Shown: positions 43,551 through 52,251, counted from the first letter of the stretch. The stretch is DNA of 64,000 nucleotides from G965261775 sp965261775 (GCA_965261775.1 OZ253477.1:1178001-1242000); one strand, 5' to 3'. Numbers and translations are program-made. Notes: a model not told the origin generated them from the sequence alone.

Positions 43551-44270
43551 ATGCGTACGAGCGGACGGGCGCCTGATGAATTAAGACCGGTCATTATAAC
43601 ACGTCGTTTTACTCACCATGCCGAAGGCTCCGTGCTGATTGAGTTTGGCCGTACCAAAGTGGTATGTAACGCAAGTTTTGAGCCCGGAGTGCCGGGTTTT
43701 TTACGCGGTCAGGGGCGCGGCTGGATCACGAGTGAGTACGGCATGTTACCACGTTCTACAGGCAAGCGGATGCGTCGCGAAGCAGTACACGGCAAACAGG
43801 GAGGACGAACGATGGAAATACAACGTTTGATTGGCCGTTGCTTGCGTTCGGTGGTGGATACACAAGCTTTAGGGGAAAATACGATTGTGGTTGACTGTGA
43901 CGTTATCCAGGCCGACGGAGGTACCCGTACCGCGTCTATAAGCGGTGCTTACATCGCTCTGGTTGATGCGATCCATAAAAGTCAGGCGGACGGTTTAATC
44001 AAGCTCACCCCCATCAAGGGACAAATCGCCGCAGTTTCTGTTGGGATCTGCAACGGTACGCCGGTGTTGGACCTGGATTATTTCGAAGACTCAGCAGCGG
44101 CAACAGATATGAATGTCGTAATGAATAACGACAACCAGTTTATTGAAGTACAGGGTACGGCCGAGAAAAATCCATTCACTCTGGATGAGTTAAATGCCAT
44201 GCTGGCGCTTGCACAAAAAGGGATTACCACGTTATTTGAATACCAGACACAGGCGTTGGAAAGCGAGTGA
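43551..44270 (+). CDS. rph: Ribonuclease PH
   Basis: A 239-residue phosphorolytic exoribonuclease that trims tRNA 3' ends. SVLIEFGRTKVVCNASFE, the RMRREAVHGKQGGRTMEIQ loop and DCDVIQADGGTRTASISGA carry the phosphate- and RNA-binding arginines. ATG 43551 has an ideal AAGGAGG seven bases upstream. Its stop is overlapped by the rdgB start. Confidence 0.97.
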   Translation: MRTSGRAPDELRPVIITRRFTHHAEGSVLIEFGRTKVVCNASFEPGVPGFLRGQGRGWITSEYGMLPRSTGKRMRREAVHGKQGGRTMEIQRLIGRCLRSVVDTQALGENTIVVDCDVIQADGGTRTASISGAYIALVDAIHKSQADGLIKLTPIKGQIAAVSVGICNGTPVLDLDYFEDSAAATDMNVVMNNDNQFIEVQGTAEKNPFTLDELNAMLALAQKGITTLFEYQTQALESE

Positions 44271-44878
44271 CACAAGACCGTAAAATTGTCCTCGCGAGTA
44301 ATAATGCGGGGAAGGCCAGAGAAATAAACCAACTGATTCGGGAAACGAATATTACCATTATTCCGCAGTCCGAGTATCAACTTGAAGAGATTGAAGAAAC
44401 CGGCTTGACATTTGTTGAAAATGCCTTAATCAAAGCACGCCATGCCGCAAGACAAACCAAACGAGCCGCTATTGCTGATGATTCCGGGCTTGAAGCGCTG
44501 GCGCTTAACGGACAACCCGGTATTTACTCCGCGCGTTATGCCGGCAAAGGGGCCAGTGACAAGGATAATCTGGAGAAATTGATCCAGGCGGTGGCACCGT
44601 TACCCGAGGTAAAACGTCAGGCACGGTTTGTCTGTGTGATGGTGTTTCTGCAACATGCCGATGATCCCACTCCGATCATCACAAGCGGTATCTGGAACGG
44701 TCTGTTAATCACCGAACCGCGTGGTGAGAATGGTTTTGGTTATGATCCGATATTTTATCTGCCGGACCGTCAATGTACCTCCGCCGAATTGGCCCCGGAG
44801 GTCAAAAATCAACTGAGCCATCGGGGTCAGGCGCTGCGTTTATTGACAATGCAACTCGGGAAAGCGGGGTTTGATTAG
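44267..44878 (+). CDS. rdgB: XTP/dITP diphosphohydrolase (RdgB/HAM1)
   Basis: A 203-residue nucleotide pyrophosphatase that removes inosine and xanthosine triphosphates. LASNNAGKAREINQL, ADDSGLEALALNGQPGIYSARYAG and GYDPIFYLPD are the family motifs. It begins at GTG 44267 within the end of rph, forming a two-gene unit. Confidence 0.96.
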   Translation: MTQDRKIVLASNNAGKAREINQLIRETNITIIPQSEYQLEEIEETGLTFVENALIKARHAARQTKRAAIADDSGLEALALNGQPGIYSARYAGKGASDKDNLEKLIQAVAPLPEVKRQARFVCVMVFLQHADDPTPIITSGIWNGLLITEPRGENGFGYDPIFYLPDRQCTSAELAPEVKNQLSHRGQALRLLTMQLGKAGFD

Positions 44879-45159
44879 TGTACGGATTGACGGGTATCCC
44901 GTTTCAATCTACTCTGTTCGGCAACGCAACCATATATTCATTCCCCCCGACATCTTCAATCCTCGTTGATTTTCCGGGTGATAATTTTTTCCATACCCAT
45001 CCTGTAATCGTGCACAGGGCGATGGCCTTCCTGATCTTTGATACGAAAATTGCTTTTATCCGAGTCGTATTTCAGCGAAACGAACTGCGTCCTTGTGGCC
45101 GTTGCTCCATATTGCCTTAAAAACTGAAGATAATCATGTTTCTCCGTTTCTTGCCGGAT

Positions 45160-45945
45160 TTAGAATCTTTTGTGCTCCTTGATAATTTCATATGCTTTTC
45201 TTATTTTCTGTGTATTTTCGGTGGCGACTTTCATCATTTCTTCCGGTAATCCCTTTACAACCAGTTTGTCCGGGTGATGCTGATTTAACAAACGGCGATA
45301 GGTCTTTTTTATTTCATCCACGCTGGCTGACGGCGCGATATTCAGTACGGCATAGGCTTGTTCCAGTTGCAGTCTGCTATCCTGTCCGCCACCAGCAGAT
45401 CTGTTCATTGAGCTAATGATATGGCACAAATGTTCAAACTCACGCGCCGATATTCCCAAACGTCGACAAATTGCCAGCAATATGCCACGTTCGGTAGGGT
45501 GCATGATGCCGTCGGCATAGGCCGCCATAATCTGAATTTCAATAAACATATAGCGCAGATTGGAACCAGGGGGGATGGCTCGCTTTAATTGTGCAATAAC
45601 ATCGTCCGGCCGGAACCCGGCTTTTTTCCCTTCATTGAAAAAATTAATTGCGACTTTTCTTTGCGTGTTGTTCATATCCATCCGTCGCATAATCTGTTTA
45701 GCCAGTGCTATTTCTTTTTGGGTAACCCGGCCATCCGCCTTGCAGATGTGCCCCATAACGGAAAAAGTAGCCGCGTAGAAAAGTGTCCGAATGCGTTCCT
45801 GCCTGCCGAAGTGTGGGCGGGGGTCAGCCGATTGTGACAAACCCCTGTCAAAATTGTGACCCAATAACACGCCTAGCAGACTGCCGAAAGGTCCGCCCAG
45901 CATCGCCCCAAAGGCACCGCCGATTATTTTTCCCCACGCATTCAT
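45160..45945 (-). CDS. djlA: DjlA-type co-chaperone (TerB and J domains)
   Basis: A 261-residue protein. A glycine-rich hydrophobic N-terminus (KIIGGAFGAMLGGPFGSLLG) likely inserts in the inner membrane. A TerB-like helical domain (about 50-165, AAYADGIMHPTERGIL) follows, then a J domain at the C-terminus (about 200-262, AYAVLNIAPSASVDEIKKTY and the NQHHPDKL loop with the HPD triad). It should activate DnaK near the membrane. The frame stays open for 66 codons after its TAA (to about 44963), which may be decayed coding sequence. Confidence 0.9.
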   Translation of the reverse strand: MNAWGKIIGGAFGAMLGGPFGSLLGVLLGHNFDRGLSQSADPRPHFGRQERIRTLFYAATFSVMGHICKADGRVTQKEIALAKQIMRRMDMNNTQRKVAINFFNEGKKAGFRPDDVIAQLKRAIPPGSNLRYMFIEIQIMAAYADGIMHPTERGILLAICRRLGISAREFEHLCHIISSMNRSAGGGQDSRLQLEQAYAVLNIAPSASVDEIKKTYRRLLNQHHPDKLVVKGLPEEMMKVATENTQKIRKAYEIIKEHKRF

Positions 45946-46016
45946 CATTATTTCCTATATCAGATATGATACTGTCCGCAATATCCCAAATATTCCGATT
46001 ACAAAGTTTATCCATT

Positions 46017-46841
46017 ATGCCTTCAAAAAATAAAAAAAATAAAGCCGACCGGGTGACAATGGCCGCACTTGCCGATAAACATATCTGTTATGAAAATGCG
46101 GTTCAATGTGTTGAAGCTGAGGTCGACTTTGTTGATGCCACTTTCAGGAAGTTGCGTAAGCGATATGCCGGTACCCTGAGGGAAGATTTTTGCGGCACTG
46201 CCAATACCTCCTGTGAATGGGTCAAACGTCGCCGGACCAATACCGCAGTGGCCATTGACCTTGACAAGGAGGTGCTCAAATGGGGCAATAAGAAAAGGCC
46301 GGACAGGTTAAGCCGTGACCAGCTGAAACGGACCACCGTTATCAGGGACAATGTGCTGACGGTAAAAACCAAACAGGTTGATATCGTTTTGGCAATGAAT
46401 TTCAGTTATTGGCTGTTAAAAGAGAGAAAATTAACCATTGATTACTTTAAAAGTGTTTACCGGTCTCTCTTCCCGGACGGGGTTTTTTTCTTGGATGCCT
46501 ATGGGGGATATGAGGCGTTTCAGGAGTTGAAAGAAAAGACTCGCCACAAGGATTTCACCTATGTCTGGGATCAGCACCGTTATAATCCGATTACCGGCAT
46601 TGCCACGAATTATATCCATTTCAAGTTTAAGGACGGCTCAAAGATAATGCGTGCTTTCTGCTATGAATGGCGCGTCTGGACCATGCCCGAGATACTTGAA
46701 ATGTTAGCCGAGGCTAATTTCAAGACGACCGTTTATTGGGAACAGTCCGATAAAAATGGTGAGGGCAACGGGATTTTTATTCCCGAAACCGAAGGTACTG
46801 CGGATGCGGGCTGGATTGCTTACATCGTCGCGGAGAAATAA
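46017..46841 (+). CDS. Class I SAM-dependent methyltransferase
   Basis: A 274-residue protein beginning MPSKNKKNKADRVTMAALAD. The SAM-binding motif I appears as LREDFCGTANTS with the acidic AVAIDLDKEVL after strand 2; VDIVLAMNFSYWLL is the motif IV region and FPDGVFFLDAYGG the next. The substrate is unknown; the C-terminal half has many aromatic residues that may form a substrate pocket. ATG 46017 is preferred to in-frame upstream codons that would run into the divergent djlA gene. Confidence 0.85.
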   Translation: MPSKNKKNKADRVTMAALADKHICYENAVQCVEAEVDFVDATFRKLRKRYAGTLREDFCGTANTSCEWVKRRRTNTAVAIDLDKEVLKWGNKKRPDRLSRDQLKRTTVIRDNVLTVKTKQVDIVLAMNFSYWLLKERKLTIDYFKSVYRSLFPDGVFFLDAYGGYEAFQELKEKTRHKDFTYVWDQHRYNPITGIATNYIHFKFKDGSKIMRAFCYEWRVWTMPEILEMLAEANFKTTVYWEQSDKNGEGNGIFIPETEGTADAGWIAYIVAEK

Positions 46842-47673
46842 TAAAATCAAACACCCTGAGATTGAAATCGTTATCAAATGCAGGAGAGATGATATCATGA
46901 CCGCAAGGGGAAAAACCATTCCCGTACAGCGGAATTTGACAGGTCGCGCAAAAGGTCGGAATATTGCCGTGCTTTACTTGGGAGGAGTGTGACCAGGCAG
47001 ATGAACACCGGTGCCCAACTGTATTGGCGGGTTAATCCGTAGCCCTGATACCAAAAATGAAGTGGGTATTCCGAGATTGTATAAAACCCCGCTGACGGGA
47101 AAAATTGTTGGTCATAATATCAGCATTGAAAAAAAACAGAATTGATGGTAATGATGCCCATAATATTATTGACGAGCTTCATCAGAAAGATGCGAAATTT
47201 GCTGCCAATCCCCGTTCAGCACGAGGAATTGAACCTCAACTTGAGGTCATAACGTTGTAGTCTCCAAGCTTGTCAGGAATACTATTTTCGAATATTTTAT
47301 ATCAGGACGGATTAAATGCATCGAATCAATTATGGTCAGAACAGATATCGTTGTCATGACAGTCTATCCTGTTTCGTTTTATGCTGAATTTAGCATGGCA
47401 TCTTGCACACAAATCCCGACAACGGCGGCTATGCGCTTTCGGTGGTCAGCAAACGCCCAGGAAAGGGGTCGTGAACCCGCCAAAATGTAAATTTTCTCAA
47501 ATGTTCAGCCAACAAGCCCCAAGGCCGAAATTCCCTATGAATTGCCCGGGTTATCCCCGCACTCGACAATCTGTGATCTGTCTGAATTTGGTGGTTTGTC
47601 ACTGTTTATAACAGGCGGCTCAACGACATCAAATGGTATCATTATAAGTTCAAGGAGGTGCTGAACACATATC
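46842..47673. pseudogene. Debris region with broken coding fragments, 832 bp
   Basis: No intact gene. Short plus-strand pieces look coding but change frame: MTARGKTIPVQRNLTGRAKG (46897-46992), a 35-codon piece with TKNEVGIPRLYKTPLTGKIV (about 47035-47145) ending at a run of eight A, and then NRIDGNDAHNIIDELHQKDA (about 47130-47260) in another frame to a TAG. They look like one decayed gene with two or more frameshifts. No family is recognised. The rest, to 47673, has only a spurious-looking 76-codon frame; a strong AGGAGG for the next gene lies at its end. Confidence 0.45.
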
Positions 47674-48237
47674 ATGTCTCTTATTACCAATATGAAATAC
47701 ATGGCGTTGTCCATGATGATACTGGGTATCCAGTGTGCGCATGCCAGCGAATACCAAATCGTGATCTCCAAACAAAATAAAAAATTGGTTGTTGAAAAAT
47801 CGGGAGAACTCGTAAAAAAATACTATATTGCCAGTGGCAGGGGCGGTAAGGGAAGCAAGCGTCGTCGCGGTGATAATAAAACCCCATCGGGTAATTATCG
47901 TGTTAAAGGCTTCAAGAAAAGCGGCCGGTTTCATTATTTTATTCAGCTTGATTACCCGAACCTGGCGGATGCCTGGCGCGGCTACAGGGATGAAGTTATT
48001 GATGCCGGGGAATTCAAACAGATCACCGCTGCGCACAGAGATAAAAAACTACCGCCCCAAAATACCGGACTGGGCGGTAGTATTGGTATCCATGGTCTGG
48101 GGGAAACGAATGAAAAAAAATTAAATATTCACCGAAACCTGGATTGGACCGAGGGTTGTATTGCGTTGACCAATGAAAATATTGTTGAACTCAGGCGATT
48201 TATTGATATTGGAACGCCTGTTCTTATAAAGGAGTAG
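47674..48237 (+). CDS. Exported L,D-transpeptidase, first gene of motor-like operon
   Basis: A 187-residue YkuD protein with a signal peptide (about 1-24, ending CAHA). The catalytic elements are His140-Gly141 in GIHGLGE and the nucleophile Cys162 in WTEGC. The basic loop GGKGSKRRRGDNKTPSG before the core is a common substrate-binding feature. It should cross-link peptidoglycan or attach a protein to it in the periplasm. AGGAGG lies about 15 bases before the ATG, further than usual. The DUF302 lipoprotein gene follows in 10 bp, so the two are very likely cotranscribed. Confidence 0.88.
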   Translation: MSLITNMKYMALSMMILGIQCAHASEYQIVISKQNKKLVVEKSGELVKKYYIASGRGGKGSKRRRGDNKTPSGNYRVKGFKKSGRFHYFIQLDYPNLADAWRGYRDEVIDAGEFKQITAAHRDKKLPPQNTGLGGSIGIHGLGETNEKKLNIHRNLDWTEGCIALTNENIVELRRFIDIGTPVLIKE

Positions 48238-48247
48238 AATTTGCTCT

Positions 48248-48745
48248 GTGATTGACAGTATCCGTTTTTTTGTGCCGGTTTTCCTTGGTTTTTTGTATTT
48301 AAGCGGATGTTCAGAGAAAGTATCACCGCAGTTTTTTGAACTTGCCTCGGCAAAATCGTTTGAGGACGTTATTCAGGATACCGAGTTTGCGATTACCGAG
48401 CATAATTTTCGTATCACAAACCGGTTGCATATTGGCGAGGCTATCAGGGCACGCGGCAACAGCGACTTTCCCAGAAATAAAGTGATACTTTTCTGTAATC
48501 TGACGCTGGCGGAAGCGATGTTACAGAAGGATCCCCGTTATATTTACTATTGTCCCTACAAGATTGCTATCGCGGAAACGCGGGATGGGATAATGGTGGG
48601 GACTCGCCTTCTGCCGACCAATAGTGGAAACCCGAAACTGTCAAAATCCACAAGAGAAATTAATCAAACGTTGATCAGAATGGTAAAATATGCCGCTGTT
48701 GACGATCCTTTTATATTTGAAGAAACACAGGATACCGAACAATGA
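48248..48745 (+). CDS. DUF302-like lipoprotein
   Basis: A 165-residue lipoprotein from GTG 48248. The lipobox LYLSGC puts the lipidated cysteine at residue 21. The mature part resembles the DUF302 fold: a helix with TEFAITEHNFRI, then VILFCNLTLAEAMLQKDP, YIYYCPYKIAIAE and VGTRLL. The two later cysteines could bind a ligand or form a disulfide. The lack of Asp at +2 favours outer membrane sorting (inference). Its end overlaps the channel gene by 4 bp. Confidence 0.75.
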   Translation: MIDSIRFFVPVFLGFLYLSGCSEKVSPQFFELASAKSFEDVIQDTEFAITEHNFRITNRLHIGEAIRARGNSDFPRNKVILFCNLTLAEAMLQKDPRYIYYCPYKIAIAETRDGIMVGTRLLPTNSGNPKLSKSTREINQTLIRMVKYAAVDDPFIFEETQDTEQ

Positions 48746-49491
48746 AGGAACAACCGGAGCACGGTTTATTATTGCAATGGCTTATTTTAACCGGGGTCAT
48801 CGCGTATGCCTTGATCGTGGCCTGGGACAAAGGCATTATCATTTTACTGTTCAGCGTTGACCGAAGTGGTATTTCGTGGATCATTACCCTTATCTACTCC
48901 ATCGTCACATTACACTGTGCCAAGCGTATCTATGCCATCTCCGTACAGAGCAATCTGTGCCGGGAAGTGGATTATATTATCAAAAATGAAAAACACTTTA
49001 ACCTTGAAATCAATGATGGTCAGATCAAAGTGAGTGTCGAAAAAGCGTTGCCTGATTGCCTGATGACGGAATATATTAGTGATCTCTATTATCGAGGCCG
49101 AAACACCCGTAACCCGGACAATATAAATAACAATGACGAATTGATTGATGTATATGAATCACGTCTCAAGGGTCCGCAGGAAATCGGTTGGTTTGTTTCC
49201 GACATGATGTTAAAACTCGGTTTACTCGGGACTATTATAGGTTTTATCTTCATGCTCGGTTCTGTGGCCAATATCGCCGACTTTGACGTGAATAATATGC
49301 AGAAAATACTGCGCCACATGAGTAACGGCATGGGCACGGCACTGTACACCACTCTGACCGGATTGATTTGCAGTGTACTGGCTACCATACAATATCACAT
49401 GTTGGACCGGCACGCGGACGAATTGCTTGAACGTATTCGCCATTTAACCCAGGTCCACGTCATTCCAAAACTCAATCCAATACAACGTTGA
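48742..49491 (+). CDS. MotA/TolQ/ExbB-type proton channel protein
   Basis: A 249-residue inner membrane protein. Helices are predicted at about 9-29, 32-62, 157-177 and 197-217, with a cytoplasmic loop of about 95 residues between helices 2 and 3. The MotA/ExbB signature is in helices 3-4: LGLLGTIIGFIFML followed by NGMGTALYTTLTGLICS. In known motors this subunit forms a pentamer around two ExbD/MotB-type helices and turns on ion flow. The partner gene follows at once, overlapping the stop codon region, so coupled translation is likely. The sequence is far from TolQ, ExbB and MotA proper. Confidence 0.88.
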   Translation: MKEQPEHGLLLQWLILTGVIAYALIVAWDKGIIILLFSVDRSGISWIITLIYSIVTLHCAKRIYAISVQSNLCREVDYIIKNEKHFNLEINDGQIKVSVEKALPDCLMTEYISDLYYRGRNTRNPDNINNNDELIDVYESRLKGPQEIGWFVSDMMLKLGLLGTIIGFIFMLGSVANIADFDVNNMQKILRHMSNGMGTALYTTLTGLICSVLATIQYHMLDRHADELLERIRHLTQVHVIPKLNPIQR

Positions 49492-49493
49492 AA

Positions 49494-50093
49494 ATGCGCT
49501 TTCGCACCAAAAACCGATTTCGCTCAGACCCCTTTACCGATTTATTATTTAACGCCCTGCTCGGTTTTACGTTTCTATTTCTGGTCGCCATCATGTTTAT
49601 GAATCCGGAAGCGAAATCAGGCATCATTGATCCGAAAGCAGAGTATATTCTGACCATCACCTGGGAAGACAATAATCCCGATGATATTGATGTCTGGGTG
49701 GAAGATCCGGAAGGCCAGACTATCTGGTTCCGGGCGCCTGAAGCGGGATTGCTGCATTTGGACCGGGACGACCGGGGACTGGTGAATGATATAATATCAA
49801 TAAACGGGGAAGAGATACAAAACCCACTTAATCAGGAAGTCGTGACGTTAAGGGGGGTTGTTAAGGGAGAATATATCGTTAATTTGCATTACTATGCCTC
49901 TGAAACAGGCAAGCCCGTTGACGTGAACGTAAGACTGGTAAAAGTGAATCCGAAACTAGAAGTGATTTATTATGGCACCGTCAATCTTGAAAAAAAGGGT
50001 GATGAAAAAACCGCCGTGCGTTTTAAGATCGGGCGCAACGGGCAAATTTCGGATATCAATTTTTTACCAAAGTCGCTTGTCAAACTAGGCTGA
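49494..50093 (+). CDS. ExbD/TolR-like stator partner with periplasmic beta domain
   Basis: A 199-residue protein from ATG 49494 (TTG 49488 is an alternative). A short basic cytoplasmic start leads into a single helix (about 14-38, DPFTDLLFNALLGFTFLF), where Asp16 aligns with the proton-carrying Asp of ExbD and TolR (P-x-x-D). The periplasmic part (about 50-199) is a beta sandwich resembling YfaP/DUF2135 (NPDDIDVWVEDPEGQTIWF, KGEYIVNLHYYA) and not the OmpA-like peptidoglycan-binding domain of MotB or ZorB. It should be the moving stator core coupling ion flow to a periplasmic partner, perhaps the VWA protein. Confidence 0.78.
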   Translation: MRFRTKNRFRSDPFTDLLFNALLGFTFLFLVAIMFMNPEAKSGIIDPKAEYILTITWEDNNPDDIDVWVEDPEGQTIWFRAPEAGLLHLDRDDRGLVNDIISINGEEIQNPLNQEVVTLRGVVKGEYIVNLHYYASETGKPVDVNVRLVKVNPKLEVIYYGTVNLEKKGDEKTAVRFKIGRNGQISDINFLPKSLVKLG

Positions 50094-50118
50094 AAAACAA
50101 CAACGCTGCGGAGAGATC

Positions 50119-50634
50119 ATGACATTGGGAATCACCGGCATTATGGCCGCCTATATTCTTGTCGGCCTTTTGCTGTTAAGTATTAATCTGTACTCAAAAT
50201 GGTCCTGGCCGGTCAAAGCTGGCGCTGTCATTATCACATCCATTTTTTATGTAGTAACGTATTTTTCATTGCCGGCTTTGCTTGGTTGGCCAACAACACA
50301 GTATCCGCCCGAACAATTTCGTCTGGTTGGTGCCCATGTCAAACAACCGAATAAAGACACGGGGGAGGAAGGGAGCGTCTATATCTGGTTAACCGAGATC
50401 AGGAACATGGATAGTGTTCGTGAACCCCGGGCGTACGAACTGGAATATTCAACCGAACTGCATGAAAAAATTATTAACGTAAAGGCAAAGATGGACAAAG
50501 ATATCCCCCAACTGGGTGAATTCAAAGAACCTGATGATGCCTTTAACCAGATCACCGAACAAAAACGAGGGATGAAATCAGTTAATATTGAATTCTACGA
50601 CTTGCCCGATCCCCTCTTCCCGGAAAAACAATGA
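50119..50634 (+). CDS. Uncharacterised inner membrane protein in motor-like operon
   Basis: A 171-residue protein with two hydrophobic helices (about 4-24 and 32-54) and a soluble C-terminal domain (about 60-171; VGAHVKQPNKDTGEEGSVYI, REPRAYELEY). No family is recognised. A short first loop puts both termini on the same side; which side is not certain. It ends 4 bp inside the VWA-FHA gene (ATGA), so coupled translation and a shared complex are likely. Confidence 0.7.
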   Translation: MTLGITGIMAAYILVGLLLLSINLYSKWSWPVKAGAVIITSIFYVVTYFSLPALLGWPTTQYPPEQFRLVGAHVKQPNKDTGEEGSVYIWLTEIRNMDSVREPRAYELEYSTELHEKIINVKAKMDKDIPQLGEFKEPDDAFNQITEQKRGMKSVNIEFYDLPDPLFPEKQ

Positions 50635-52124
50635 CCGGGTATCGTTTACTGAAAAGTACTTTTCCGGCCCTGTTCCTTTTGGGCACGTTAATGCTGTGTC
50701 ATCCGGCCTCTGCCCGAAACATATTAACGGACAATATCAATCTTTCCTGTGTTCAGGATGACACCGTACTTGATTGCGATTACAGAATGTTTGAACCGGA
50801 AGTGGTGGATTTAATTACGGCCTTTTCCGGGGAGAATGAATTATCCGTTCACAGTACCACGGTCTATCCCGCGGGGGGAGATACCACCGCGATTTTATTC
50901 CTGATTGATACCAGTGATCCAGCGCGGCAGAACGCTGTCAATAAAGGCAAACAACACATCCGCTTATTGATAAAACAGGCAAAACCACACCATAAACCCG
51001 GCCTTGCCTCGTTTGACAAGACATTGGAAATAGAATCCGGTATTGGGGACCCTACGCCTCAGCTTTTAAAATCACTGGAAAAAATCAGGGCGAAAGGACA
51101 GACAACCGAATTATATCGAAGCGTACTCAAGGCCATTTCCTATCTGCAATCCATCAAGGCGCAACGCAAAGTGCTCTATCTGCTCTCTGACGGTCAGGCC
51201 GAAGACATGGCATATTTTCACTCCGATGTTGTCAACGCAGCAAGAGAGTCCGGCATTGTGATTAACACCATCGGCTATCCCAGAAGCGCCGTACTATCGG
51301 TTGCTCTACAAACATTGAGACGCCTCAGTGAGGAAACCGGCGGTAGTTACGTGGGAGCGAATGTCCAGTACGGGCTGAATACGGACTATTTTGGAACAGC
51401 ATATAAAAGCATGGACAGCGGGGGTCGATTTTCAATCAATCTGGACAAGTCCGAAAAGGATTCCATCAATATTAAATTGGCGTATGGCGACAAAATCGAA
51501 AAGATTGCCCTACCGGTTGAAATAACGTCCCTGAAAGCGACGACAGAAGAGAAAGCACTGCAAGGAGTTCCTGCCGAGGAGAACAAACCCGACATGCCCA
51601 TGGCCGGAGAGACCGGAAAGTCATCCACCGACGCATGGTTCCGATATGATCTGTTTAGGGTGTTCGTCGTTATTCTCCTTATCGCTGCTATTATTGTTCT
51701 GGCCTCATTTTTCCGGATTCGAAACTCTGCGTTAAACAAGGGGAGAGACGATGATAATAAAAAAGAGTTGAAACCCTACGCTTATCTTATTGCCAAAGAT
51801 AAAACTCAATATCCGATAACCCGTACTACCTGGCGCATAGGCCGCAGCGAGAATAACGAATTACCCTTGGACGACGCCTCTGTTTCAAGAATGCATGCCG
51901 AGATCCATAGAAATGACGATGGTTCATTTGGCATCATTGATATGGGTGCCCTGAATACAATTTATATCAATAACAAAAAAGTCAAGAAAGCAATCTTGCA
52001 AGAAGGGGATATTATTGATATTGGCGATATCACCTTGATATTTACGCAACAGGGGCCGGACAACGCTGTCAAGAACGCCACCATATTACAGCAAACCAGA
52101 TTGCCGGACATATCAGATACATAG
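50631..52124 (+). CDS. VWA-TM-FHA membrane protein
   Basis: A 497-residue protein with three modules: a signal peptide (1-28, cleavage after PASA), a periplasmic von Willebrand A domain (about 84-245), a linker and single transmembrane helix (about 343-362), and a cytoplasmic FHA domain (about 385-475). VWA metal-site residues are Asp93-x-Ser95, Thr158/159 and Asp187, but Ser at the third position of D-x-S-x-S is Pro97, so metal binding is uncertain. FHA residues are complete: GRS 404-406 and SVSRMH 417-422, giving phosphothreonine recognition. Two cysteines (40, 49) may pair. It therefore joins cytoplasmic phospho-signals to a periplasmic binding domain, and it is the last gene of the operon. 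Confidence 0.85.
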   Translation: MTGYRLLKSTFPALFLLGTLMLCHPASARNILTDNINLSCVQDDTVLDCDYRMFEPEVVDLITAFSGENELSVHSTTVYPAGGDTTAILFLIDTSDPARQNAVNKGKQHIRLLIKQAKPHHKPGLASFDKTLEIESGIGDPTPQLLKSLEKIRAKGQTTELYRSVLKAISYLQSIKAQRKVLYLLSDGQAEDMAYFHSDVVNAARESGIVINTIGYPRSAVLSVALQTLRRLSEETGGSYVGANVQYGLNTDYFGTAYKSMDSGGRFSINLDKSEKDSINIKLAYGDKIEKIALPVEITSLKATTEEKALQGVPAEENKPDMPMAGETGKSSTDAWFRYDLFRVFVVILLIAAIIVLASFFRIRNSALNKGRDDDNKKELKPYAYLIAKDKTQYPITRTTWRIGRSENNELPLDDASVSRMHAEIHRNDDGSFGIIDMGALNTIYINNKKVKKAILQEGDIIDIGDITLIFTQQGPDNAVKNATILQQTRLPDISDT

Positions 52125-52251
52125 TATCAGGCAGGCATCGGATGGAACATGGTTATGCGACAGAACGGGCATGCTGCTCTTGCTGAACGAGGGTATTTCA
52201 TTTCCAAACCACTGCTGTGAGTCGACGATAATCAGGCTTTCCCCGATACGA

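Noticed and set aside
44891..44912. Hairpin ACGGG-TAT-CCCGT after rdgB
   Set aside because: No T run follows on either strand, so it is not a convincing terminator.
47381..47611. Plus-strand 76-codon frame before the L,D-transpeptidase gene
   Set aside because: Rich in Cys, Arg and Pro with no ribosome-binding site; looks like chance.
48742..50093. Zorya defence system (ZorA/ZorB)
   Set aside because: The channel pair is similar in principle, but the partner lacks the OmpA-like domain, and no ZorC, ZorD or ZorE gene is next to it.
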